A stretch of DNA of 7,306 nt. Source: Flavobacterium sp. (lineage in GTDB: Bacteria > Bacteroidota > Bacteroidia > Flavobacteriales > Flavobacteriaceae). The notes under the pieces were generated by a model that worked only from the letters and a program-made list of their open reading frames with translations, did no database searches and was not told the DNA's origin. Position 1 is the stretch's first letter. Every line of letters begins with the position of its first letter. The stretch covers positions 1 to 7,306 of the forward strand of contig NZ_DQDX01000003.1 of assembly GCF_003525665.1 (NCBI RefSeq). Reading direction: 5' to 3'. Shown in pieces: positions 1 to 6,328 of this stretch. The position numbers and the translations under genes are program-made.

Positions 1-28
1 GCTATCTGAAATCTGCTATCTGTAATCT
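1..28. repeat. Heptamer repeat array, partial copy at window edge
   Basis: The stretch reads as 7-base units: part of a unit at 1-5, then CTGAAAT (6-12), CTGCTAT (13-19), CTGTAAT (20-26) and a trailing CT. It shares 17 identical bases (6-22) with the array at 4228-4244. It begins six bases beyond the stop codon of the rhomboid gene at 34-900, the same placement as the other copy. It runs off the left edge, so any inverted left half cannot be seen. It looks like a dispersed intergenic repeat; function unknown. Confidence 0.7.
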
Positions 29-33
29 AAAAA

Positions 34-900
34 CTACTTTCCAGCTTTGAAAAGAAATTCTTTTTCTTGAGCCGTCAAACTATCGTAACCTGACTGACTA
101 ATTTTATCAAGAATTTCGTCTATTTGTTGCTGCGATTTATCTTTTGTTACAATTTTACTTTGTGCATTTACAACTGGCTTTCTCGGATTAACATGAACTT
201 TTTTAAATGGCTTTGCTTTACTTGGTTGAAACAAATTAACAAAAAAATTGATGATGTTGGTTACTATGTTACTTAAATCGGTTCCGCTTTGTAAAACCTT
301 GATGTAAATTACACCAAACAATGCGCCAGAAATATGAGCAATGTGTCCACCAGTATTTTCAATTAGAATTTGCATAATATCTAAAATCAAAATCACAGCA
401 GTAAGATGCCATAACTTTACATTACCTATTAATAATAATCTAATTTGCATCAATGGTTGATAAGCTGTAGTTGCCACTAAAATAGACAAAACTGCAGCCG
501 AAGCACCAATAATAGGAGCACTAATTCCCATTAAGAGATAGGCAATAACAAATGCTAATCCTGCAAAAACAGCACTTAAAATATACAATCCGAGAAATTG
601 TTTTTGGGTGAAAAAAGTTAGGAATAATCGTCCCGAAAAATTGAGCATTACCATATTAAAAAACAGATGCCAAAATCCCGAATGAAGAAAAGCATAAGTT
701 AAAAAGGTCCAAGGAAAAATTAAAAATTCACTTGGATCTGATGAAAGTGCCAACCACGTTGGATACTCAAAACGAAATGCTGAAAACTGGAAAAAAAACA
801 CCAAAGACAATAGAAACAAACCCACATTCCAATAAATTATTTTATTAGTAATGTCGCCAATTCTATATTGCAATTTTATATCGTCAAATATTCTACTCAT
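34..900 (-). CDS. Rhomboid family intramembrane serine protease with C-terminal cytoplasmic tail
   Basis: Predicted rhomboid protease (288 aa) of the inner membrane, a family that cuts transmembrane substrates with a Ser-His dyad inside the bilayer. Visible motifs are WHLFFNM (H78 and N82, the HxxxN oxyanion pair), GAS with the candidate nucleophile S134, and AHISG with the candidate base H189. Two usual glycines are replaced: GASG is GASA (A135) and AHxGG is AHISG (S191). About six hydrophobic segments lie between residues 20 and 204. A basic, hydrophilic tail follows, ending at about 259-288 in a conserved-looking DEILDKI...GYDSLT..EKEFLF block. From memory this block recurs at the ends of Bacteroidota rhomboids and is catalogued as DUF6576. 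The start is one base after the stop of the upstream rhomboid, so the two are probably translated together. Substrates cannot be inferred. Activity is likely but less certain than for the neighbour because of the glycine changes. Confidence 0.9.
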   Translation of the reverse strand: MSRIFDDIKLQYRIGDITNKIIYWNVGLFLLSLVFFFQFSAFRFEYPTWLALSSDPSEFLIFPWTFLTYAFLHSGFWHLFFNMVMLNFSGRLFLTFFTQKQFLGLYILSAVFAGLAFVIAYLLMGISAPIIGASAAVLSILVATTAYQPLMQIRLLLIGNVKLWHLTAVILILDIMQILIENTGGHIAHISGALFGVIYIKVLQSGTDLSNIVTNIINFFVNLFQPSKAKPFKKVHVNPRKPVVNAQSKIVTKDKSQQQIDEILDKISQSGYDSLTAQEKEFLFKAGK

Positions 901-901
901 C

Positions 902-1654
902 TCAGTTCCAGCGATTATGATTAAATTGATTTTTCTTCCAAAACCACATCATTATAAATCCGGTTAATGCTCCGCCAATGTGAGCAAAATGGGCAATTCC
1001 TGTACTTCCTGCACCAAAAATAGAGCTTCCTTTAAAACCTAAAAATAAATCGATTGCTAATATTCCAGGTACAAAATATTTTGCTTTTATCGGAATTGGA
1101 ATAAACATTAAAGATAATTCGGCATTTGGAACCATAAAAGCAAAGGCAACTAAAAGTCCGTAAATCGCTCCAGAAGCACCAACAGCTGGAACATTATAAC
1201 TTTGCAGTAAGTTACTCAATCCTGATTGACCAAGTATTTGTTCCCATTGCAAATTATATTTTCCTTGCGCCAAAATATTAAAAACTTCTGCTTTATCAGT
1301 ACCATTTTCTACCAAAATATTTAAAGCACTATGAAATTGATAATAATTTACTCCAGAATGCAACAAAGCAGCTCCAAGTCCGCAGGAAATGTAGAAAAAT
1401 AAGAATTTTTTTCCACCCCAAAAATGTTCCAAAGCACTTCCGAACGAGAATAAGGCAAACATATTAAAGAAAATATGCGCAATTCCTCCGTGCATGAACA
1501 TATGCGTTAGTGGTTGCCAAAACTTAAACATTGGATTTTCAAAATAGTACAATGCAAAATAATTATCTGCAATTGGAACCAATTGACTTCCAATAAAAAA
1601 GATAATATTAATAATCAAAAGTTGTTTTACAACAGGTGTGATATTATTCATCAT
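902..1654 (-). CDS. Rhomboid family intramembrane serine protease
   Basis: Predicted rhomboid protease (250 aa) of the inner membrane with the full catalytic set: HGGIAHIFFNM (H60 and N64), GASGAIYG (nucleophile S161) and AHIGGALTG (base H225). Further family marks are the W46-QPLTHMFMHG stretch and E76-HFWGGKKF before the next helix. An extended, mostly polar segment at about 99-155 sits between the helix after the HxxxN motif and the catalytic serine helix, longer than in a minimal six-helix rhomboid. The start ATG overlaps the mutL stop as ATGA (1651-1654), which fits translational coupling; a second ATG follows directly, so the protein begins with M1 or M2. It is a divergent paralogue of the downstream rhomboid rather than a recent duplicate, with only the motif regions clearly alike. 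No substrate can be named from the sequence. Confidence 0.93.
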   Translation of the reverse strand: MMNNITPVVKQLLIINIIFFIGSQLVPIADNYFALYYFENPMFKFWQPLTHMFMHGGIAHIFFNMFALFSFGSALEHFWGGKKFLFFYISCGLGAALLHSGVNYYQFHSALNILVENGTDKAEVFNILAQGKYNLQWEQILGQSGLSNLLQSYNVPAVGASGAIYGLLVAFAFMVPNAELSLMFIPIPIKAKYFVPGILAIDLFLGFKGSSIFGAGSTGIAHFAHIGGALTGFIMMWFWKKNQFNHNRWN

Positions 1655-3528
1655 AATGCAAATTTTTTGTCAATATCTTCCACACGCATCGTGATGAAAG
1701 TTGGTTTTTGAAAAGGCGAAACATTAGGTTCTTTGCAAGCAAAAAGATTATTTACAAGATTTTCTTGCTCTTTTTCGGTCAAATAAGTTCCGGTTTTTAC
1801 CGATAAACTTTTGGACATAGATTTTGCAATAGTATCATTCTGACTGAAACTACTGTCTGGAATTCCGTCTTGCAAATCGGTGATTAATTGTTCCAAAACC
1901 ATCGAAACTTGGCTTTCAGAAGTATTAACCGGAATTCCCGAAAAATGGATGGAATCTTTATCAAAAACTTCAAATATAAATCCGGTGTTTTCTAATGAAG
2001 GTTGTAATTCGGCGATCAATTTCATTTCATTATTTGAAAAATGCAACTGCAACGGAAACAATAATTGCTGACTAGATGCTTGATGCACAGTCATATTTGA
2101 TAAAAATTGTTCGTACAAAACTCGTTGGTGTGCTCGTCCTTGATCAATAATTACCATTCCCGATTTAATCGGACTTACAATATATTTTTTGTGAATTTGA
2201 TACGTACGTTTTATTGTTTGTTCTTCTTCTTTTTCGTCAAATAACGATGCTGTAACTTCTTCATTTTCGAAAGAAAAACTTTCCACTTCAGCTGTATCAT
2301 GCTTTAATCCAACATACAAACTTTCCCAATTGGCAGAAGCAAATTCGTTACTTCTGTAATTAGAACTTCCAGAAAATTGCTTGGCTGGCTTTTGCGTTGC
2401 CAATTCATTATCATTAGAATTTGAAAACGGATTGTATGTACTATCAACTTGAATTGTAGGATATTCTGCGGTTTTATTTTGATACTGATAAGGCGTATCC
2501 AAATTTGGATCTCTATCAAAATCTAAAACTGGTGACACATTAAATTGTCCTAAACTATGTTTTATTGATGAACGTAAAATGGCGTAAAGCGCATGTTCAT
2601 CATCAAATTTTATTTCGGTTTTAGTAGGATGAATGTTGATATCAATTGTGTTTGGTGGCACATTTAAGTAAATAAAATACGTCGGTTGCGCACCATTCGG
2701 CAACAAACCTTCATAGGCTGACATCACAGCATGATGCAAATAACCACTTTTTATAAATCGATCGTTTACAAAAAAGAACTGTTCTCCTCTATTTTTCTTT
2801 GCAAATTCAGGTTTCCCTACAAATCCTTCTATCGTTACAATTTCGGTTTCTTCTTGAATTGGAACTAATTTTTCATTGGTTTTTCCAGAAAAAATATTTA
2901 CAATTCGCTGACGGAAATTAGAATTTGGCAAATTAAACATTTCACTTCCGTTGTGGTACATTGTGAAATAAATATTGGGATGCGCCAAAGCAACTCGTTG
3001 AAATTCATCTACAATATGACGAAATTCAACCGTTTCCGATTTTAAAAAATTACGTCGCGCTGGAATATTAAAAAATAAATTTTTCACGGCAAACGAAGTT
3101 CCTTTTGGTAAAACCGATGGTTCTTGAGAAACAAACTTACTTCCTACAATAATAATGTGCGTTCCTAATTCATCTTGCTCTTGTTTGGTTTTCATTTCAA
3201 CATGAGCGATTGCAGCAATTGACGCTAAAGCTTCACCACGAAAACCTTTGGTATGTAGCGAAAATAAATCTTCCGCCTGACGGATTTTAGAAGTCGCATG
3301 TCGTTCAAAGCACAAACGCGAATCGGTGACGCTCATTCCTTTACCATTATCAATTACTTGAACTAATGATTTTCCTGCATCTTTTATAATTAATTTTATA
3401 TCAGTTGCACCAGCGTCTACAGCATTTTCTAATAATTCTTTTACTACAGAAGCCGGACGTTGTACCACTTCTCCAGCGGCAATTTGGTTGGCTACGTGAT
3501 CTGGAAGTAATTGAATGATGCTTGACAT
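1651..3528 (-). CDS. mutL: DNA mismatch repair protein MutL
   Basis: MutL (625 aa) is the ATP-dependent matchmaker that couples MutS mismatch recognition to strand incision and excision. The GHKL ATPase domain is complete: NQIAAGEVVQRPASVVKEL with catalytic E31, Mg/ATP-binding N35, DNGKGM at 60-65, GFRGEAL at 95-101, then the PARRNFLK segment. The transducer domain ends in HPTK with the conserved lysine K303. A polar, low-complexity linker spans roughly 335-440, followed by the dimerisation domain. In that domain the endonuclease motif DQHA(x)2E(x)4E appears as DQGRAHQRVLYE (462-473), with G464 for His and Q468 for the first Glu. The C-terminal CPHGRP motif reads SPFQKP (604-609). Incision activity is therefore doubtful. 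The gene leads a tight unit with two rhomboids (ATGA overlap). A terminator upstream isolates it from ribH, so it probably has its own promoter. Length is normal and there is no break. Confidence 0.97.
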   Translation of the reverse strand: MSSIIQLLPDHVANQIAAGEVVQRPASVVKELLENAVDAGATDIKLIIKDAGKSLVQVIDNGKGMSVTDSRLCFERHATSKIRQAEDLFSLHTKGFRGEALASIAAIAHVEMKTKQEQDELGTHIIIVGSKFVSQEPSVLPKGTSFAVKNLFFNIPARRNFLKSETVEFRHIVDEFQRVALAHPNIYFTMYHNGSEMFNLPNSNFRQRIVNIFSGKTNEKLVPIQEETEIVTIEGFVGKPEFAKKNRGEQFFFVNDRFIKSGYLHHAVMSAYEGLLPNGAQPTYFIYLNVPPNTIDINIHPTKTEIKFDDEHALYAILRSSIKHSLGQFNVSPVLDFDRDPNLDTPYQYQNKTAEYPTIQVDSTYNPFSNSNDNELATQKPAKQFSGSSNYRSNEFASANWESLYVGLKHDTAEVESFSFENEEVTASLFDEKEEEQTIKRTYQIHKKYIVSPIKSGMVIIDQGRAHQRVLYEQFLSNMTVHQASSQQLLFPLQLHFSNNEMKLIAELQPSLENTGFIFEVFDKDSIHFSGIPVNTSESQVSMVLEQLITDLQDGIPDSSFSQNDTIAKSMSKSLSVKTGTYLTEKEQENLVNNLFACKEPNVSPFQKPTFITMRVEDIDKKFAL

Positions 3529-3569
3529 TAATTAATTTATTGTTTGGAGTTTATTGTTTCTTGTTAAAT

Positions 3570-3586
3570 CAAAGTTAGCAAATTTA
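3570..3586 (-). promoter_or_regulatory. Candidate -7 boxes for the mutL-rhomboid unit
   Basis: On the minus strand two matches to the Bacteroidota -7 box TAnnTTTG stand side by side: TAAATTTG (3586 down to 3579) and TAACTTTG (3577 down to 3570), about 40-50 bases before the mutL start. No TTG -33 box is at normal spacing from either; the nearest TTG is 28 bases above the first. A promoter is expected here because ribH ends in a terminator, but which box is used is a guess. Confidence 0.4.
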
Positions 3587-3623
3587 CGGAAATTCTATTG
3601 TTTATTATAGTTAACAACTTACT

Positions 3624-3660
3624 AAAAAAGAAAAAACCTACTCTTTAAAAAAGTAGGTTT
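3624..3660 (-). terminator. Intrinsic terminator downstream of ribH
   Basis: A perfect 9-base stem (AAACCTACT at 3634-3642 with AGTAGGTTT at 3652-3660) encloses a 9-base loop. Read on the minus strand, the stem runs into TTTTTTCTTTTTT (3636 down to 3624), the T tract of a Rho-independent terminator. It starts 30 bases after the ribH stop. On the plus strand only three T follow the stem, so it is directional. It ends the TPR-ribH transcript and separates it from mutL. Confidence 0.88.
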
Positions 3661-3690
3661 CCAATATCTATTTTAAAAACTATTTAAAGT

Positions 3691-4188
3691 TTATTTATTC
3701 TCAGAAATCCTTCTTAATTCTGCCATTTTTATTGCAGCAATTGCGGCTTCTGTTCCTTTATTTCCGTGAATTCCTCCACTTCTATCAATAGATTGTTGTT
3801 CGTTATTATCAGTTAACAAACAAAAAATAACAGGAACGTCAGTTTGCACATTCAAGTCTTTAATTCCTTGAGTTACGCCTTCGCAAACAAATTCGAAATG
3901 CATAGTTTCTCCTTTGATTACGCATCCAATGGTAATTACAACATCAACTTCTTGAGTTACAATCATTCGTTGCGCACCATAAACGAGTTCGAAACTTCCT
4001 GGAACATTCCAACGAACGATATTTTCCTGAGTTGCGCCACAATCTAAAAGTGCTGCAATCGCTCCGTTATACAATCCTTCAGTTACATGATCGTTCCATT
4101 CTGAAACAACAATCCCAAATCGAAAGTCCTTCGCATTTGGGATTGTGTTTTTATCGTAATTTGATAAATTTTTATTAGCTGTAGCCAT
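3691..4188 (-). CDS. ribH: 6,7-dimethyl-8-ribityllumazine synthase
   Basis: Lumazine synthase (165 aa) condenses 5-amino-6-ribitylamino-uracil with 3,4-dihydroxy-2-butanone 4-phosphate, the penultimate step of riboflavin synthesis, in the cytoplasm, usually as a large oligomer. Family marks in order are VVSEWN (27-32; W31 stacks on the substrate ring), VPGSFE (62-67), GCVIKGETMHFEFV (88-101; H97 is the catalytic histidine), VIFCLLTDNNEQQ (120-132), and DRSGG..GNKG (135-145; R136 is the phosphate-binding arginine). Length is slightly above the usual 150-160 because of a short polar N-terminal extension. No other riboflavin gene is nearby, so the pathway is scattered in this genome. It follows the TPR gene on the same strand, separated by a 72-base gap filled by an inverted heptamer repeat, and ends in a clear terminator. 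The gap has no room for an FMN riboswitch. Confidence 0.97.
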   Translation of the reverse strand: MATANKNLSNYDKNTIPNAKDFRFGIVVSEWNDHVTEGLYNGAIAALLDCGATQENIVRWNVPGSFELVYGAQRMIVTQEVDVVITIGCVIKGETMHFEFVCEGVTQGIKDLNVQTDVPVIFCLLTDNNEQQSIDRSGGIHGNKGTEAAIAAIKMAELRRISENK

Positions 4189-4197
4189 CTTTTAAAG

Positions 4198-4257
4198 ATT
4201 GCAGATTACAGAATACAGATTGCAGAACTGAAATCTGCTATCTGCTATCTGCTATCT
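4198..4257. repeat. Inverted heptamer array between the TPR gene and ribH
   Basis: Sixty bases are built from phased 7-mers. Four ATnnCAG-type units (ATTGCAG 4198-4204, ATTACAG 4205-4211, AATACAG 4212-4218, ATTGCAG 4219-4225) are followed by AA, then four CTGnnAT units (CTGAAAT 4228-4234 and CTGCTAT three times, 4235-4255) and CT. The halves are reverse complements in consensus. A hairpin of 4216-4226 with 4234-4244 would pair 10 of 11 bases around a 7-base loop. It ends three bases from the TPR gene stop codon and has no T tract, so it is not a standard terminator. A related copy is at the left edge of the window. Confidence 0.88.
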
Positions 4258-4260
4258 AAA

Positions 4261-5052
4261 TTATTGAGCCATTCCAATTAAAGCATCTATACCTTGTGCT
4301 TCTGGAGCCATTTCGTATTTATCTTTAATTTCTGTGAAATATTTTAATGCGTCTGACTTGTTTCCTAATGTTAACGAAGTTTGACCTGCTTTTAATAAAT
4401 ATCTTGGAGATGTTAATTCGTTTGCATTCATTTGAGATGCTTTCACATAAAATTCTAATGCTTTTTTAGCATCATTTTTTTGAGAATAAGCATCACCAAT
4501 TGCACCAACAGCAATAGCACTTAAGAAAGTATCTTTAGAAGAGAATTTTTCTAAATATTTTACAGCATCATCATATTTTTTCAAATTTAATGAAGCAATA
4601 CCTGCATAATAGTTAGCTAAGTTTCCTGCATCAGTACCAGAATATTGATCAGCAATATCAACTGCACCTTGTTTTCCATCAGCACCTTTAAGCACTAAAG
4701 TAAACAATGAATCTTGAGTTTTTGGCTCAGCTGCGTCAACTGCTTTTTGGAAATTTTGTTGAGTAACAAAAATGTCATTTGATGCATCTACTTGTTTTGG
4801 TTCTACAACAAATCTTTGGTATAATAAATATCCTAAAGTTAAAACAGCAATTAAACCTAAACCACCTAAAATATATTTTTGGTTTTTTGCAACAAAATCT
4901 TCTGTTCTTGAAGCTGTTTCGTCTAAAGCGTCAAATGCTTTTGCAGTTGTGCTATCTTGAGCATCTACATTTACATCTTCAATAAAATTATTATCTAATT
5001 TTTCTTCCTTTTCTTTTGGTGCTTTGTAACCTCTCTTATTATAAGTTGCCAT
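4261..5052 (-). CDS. Membrane-anchored tetratricopeptide repeat protein (YfgM-like layout)
   Basis: A 263-residue protein with a charged N-terminal region (1-59), one hydrophobic segment at about 60-78 (ILGGLGLIAVLTLGYLLY) and a helical C-terminal domain. TPR-like pairs are seen at about 144-175 (NYYAGIASLNLKKYDDAVKYLEKF), 180-211 (AVGAIGDAYSQKNDAKKALEFY) and 217-250 (LLKAGQTSLTLGNKSDALKYF). The N-terminus lacks a cleavable signal, so the TPR domain is probably on the periplasmic side, as in enterobacterial YfgM, a partner of the secretion translocon. That role is an analogy, not shown here. It is co-directional with ribH (72-base gap) and divergent from recF. The start is the first ATG in frame, 21 bases after a good promoter box. 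TPR domains bind other proteins, so a scaffold role is likely; I know no established gene name for it. Confidence 0.85.
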   Translation of the reverse strand: MATYNKRGYKAPKEKEEKLDNNFIEDVNVDAQDSTTAKAFDALDETASRTEDFVAKNQKYILGGLGLIAVLTLGYLLYQRFVVEPKQVDASNDIFVTQQNFQKAVDAAEPKTQDSLFTLVLKGADGKQGAVDIADQYSGTDAGNLANYYAGIASLNLKKYDDAVKYLEKFSSKDTFLSAIAVGAIGDAYSQKNDAKKALEFYVKASQMNANELTSPRYLLKAGQTSLTLGNKSDALKYFTEIKDKYEMAPEAQGIDALIGMAQ

Positions 5053-5073
5053 TTAAATTTAATTTAGTGTGCG

Positions 5074-5103
5074 CAAAAATAAAATTTTTATTCTAATTTG
5101 AAA
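5074..5103 (-). promoter_or_regulatory. Candidate promoter for the TPR-ribH unit
   Basis: On the minus strand TATTTTTG (5081 down to 5074) matches the Bacteroidota -7 box TAnnTTTG exactly and continues as GCGCAC. Eighteen bases upstream lies TTTC (5103 down to 5100), one mismatch from the TTTG -33 element. The box ends 21 bases before the start codon, giving a short AT-rich leader. Assignment rests on motif match and position only. Confidence 0.55.
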
Positions 5104-5116
5104 GTCATTTTGTCGA

Positions 5117-5133
5117 TAATTTTCAATAATTTG
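5117..5133 (+). promoter_or_regulatory. Weak candidate promoter for recF
   Basis: Two imperfect -7 boxes lie on the plus strand: TAATTTTC (5117-5124, one mismatch to TAnnTTTG, with TTG 16 bases upstream at 5098-5100) and TAATTTG (5127-5133, one spacer base short, followed by CACCC). Either would give a leader of about 55-70 bases before the recF start. The 142-base gap must hold both divergent promoters, so one is expected here, but neither match is strong. Confidence 0.3.
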
Positions 5134-5194
5134 CACCCACTTAAAATAAAATACTCACAAAGTCTCTGAATTCAGTGTTTTCAAGCCATTACAA

Positions 5195-6274
5195 ATGTTT
5201 TTAAAAAAAATTTCTTTATTCAATTATAAAAATTTTTCGGAAGCAACGTTCGAATTTGATTCAAAAATCAATTGCTTCGTTGGAAAAAACGGCATCGGCA
5301 AGACAAATGTGCTCGATGCAATCTATCATTTGTCGTATGGAAAAAGCTATTTTAATCCGTTAGCAATTCAAAATATCAAACACAATGAAGAGTTTTTTGT
5401 GATTGATGGCGAATTTGAAAAAGCAGAACGAAGCGAACAAATTGTAAGCACTTTCAAAAAAGGACAGAAAAAAATTCTAAAACGAAACGGAAAACAATAC
5501 GATAAATTTTCAGATCATATTGGATTTATTCCGTTAGTGATTATTTCTCCTGCTGATAATGATTTGATTATTGAAGGAAGTGAGACACGTCGAAAATTTA
5601 TTGATACGGTAATTTCGCAATTGGATTCGACTTATTTACAAGAGTTGATTCAGTATCAAAAAATCATAAGTCAACGCAATGCGCTTTTAAAATATTTTGC
5701 TTTGAATCATGTTTTTGAAACTGATACTTTATCTATTTACAACGAACAATTGAATGATTTAGGTCAGAATATATTTGAAAAACGTAAAAAATTTTTAGCC
5801 GAATTCCTTCCTATATTTAACAAACACCATCAAGCGATTACTGATTCTGCCGAAAAAGTGCAATTGGTTTACGAAAGCCATTTGTTTGATGGAGAAATGT
5901 TGACGCTACTAGAACAAAATTTGGCCAAAGACAGAGCTTTACAATATACTTCTGTGGGAATTCACAAAGATGATTTGTCGTTTCAAATTGACGATTATCC
6001 GATAAAGAAATTTGGCTCACAAGGACAACAAAAATCATTTTTGATAGCTTTGAAATTAGCTCAGTTTGAATTTGTCAAAAAACAATCGGGTGAAAAACCA
6101 ATTTTACTTTTTGATGATATTTTCGATAAATTGGACGAAACTCGTGTTGGCAAAATTGTAGCAATGGTCAACGAAGACGAATTCGGACAATTATTTATAT
6201 CTGATACTCATCCTGACCGTACCGAAAAAATCGTAAAAACTACGCATCAGAGTTATAAAATATTTAGTTTGTAA
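5195..6274 (+). CDS. recF: DNA replication and repair protein RecF
   Basis: RecF (359 aa, the usual length) is an SMC/ABC-like ATPase that binds gapped DNA and, with RecO and RecR, helps load RecA at stalled forks and single-strand gaps. Walker A is GKNGIGKT (30-37) followed by NVLDAI. The ABC signature is GSQGQQKS (274-281). Walker B is ILLFDDIFD (303-311) with D307 and D308, then the D-loop DKLD. A final SDTHPDRT (336-343) holds the switch histidine H339. The ATG at 5195 is the only sensible start, since MFLKKISLFNYKNF is the typical first strand of the family. Right after it is a run of five T and eight A. The gene is divergent from the TPR gene, not beside dnaA or dnaN within this window. 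No terminator is evident downstream, so some read-through into the rhodanese gene is possible. Confidence 0.97.
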   Translation: MFLKKISLFNYKNFSEATFEFDSKINCFVGKNGIGKTNVLDAIYHLSYGKSYFNPLAIQNIKHNEEFFVIDGEFEKAERSEQIVSTFKKGQKKILKRNGKQYDKFSDHIGFIPLVIISPADNDLIIEGSETRRKFIDTVISQLDSTYLQELIQYQKIISQRNALLKYFALNHVFETDTLSIYNEQLNDLGQNIFEKRKKFLAEFLPIFNKHHQAITDSAEKVQLVYESHLFDGEMLTLLEQNLAKDRALQYTSVGIHKDDLSFQIDDYPIKKFGSQGQQKSFLIALKLAQFEFVKKQSGEKPILLFDDIFDKLDETRVGKIVAMVNEDEFGQLFISDTHPDRTEKIVKTTHQSYKIFSL

Positions 6275-6285
6275 TATTTGTTACA

Positions 6286-6313
6286 TTGTTCTAAATTTAC
6301 TCAATTAATTTTG
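6286..6313 (+). promoter_or_regulatory. Promoter for the rhodanese-thioredoxin gene
   Basis: TTG (6286-6288), a 17-base spacer, then TAATTTTG (6306-6313) fits the flavobacterial consensus TTG-N17-23-TAnnTTTG. The box ends 15 bases before the start codon, which implies a very short leader of about ten bases. It is the best promoter match in the window and suggests transcription independent of recF. Confidence 0.65.
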
Positions 6314-6328
6314 CATTAAAAACACATT

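Noticed and set aside
1514..2071. Small plus-strand open frames opposite the rhomboid and mutL
   Set aside because: They lie wholly inside strongly supported minus-strand genes, and their translations show no domain-like composition or start signals.
2304..2519. Minus-strand 71-codon frame inside mutL
   Set aside because: It is an out-of-frame reading of the AT-rich MutL linker region; the mutL frame is continuous through it.
4228..4257. Short CRISPR array
   Set aside because: Units are 7 bases with no spacers, and the left half is an inverted copy, so it is a tandem/inverted repeat instead.
4198..4257. Intrinsic terminator between the TPR gene and ribH
   Set aside because: The hairpin is imperfect and has no T tract after it on either strand; ribH also lacks an obvious promoter of its own in the gap, so read-through is expected.
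4189..4260. FMN riboswitch (RFN element) upstream of ribH
   Set aside because: The gap is only 72 bases and is nearly filled by the heptamer array; none of the conserved RFN helices or their consensus segments can be placed.
5838..6038. Minus-strand frame inside recF
   Set aside because: It is antisense to a conserved part of RecF and has no independent support.
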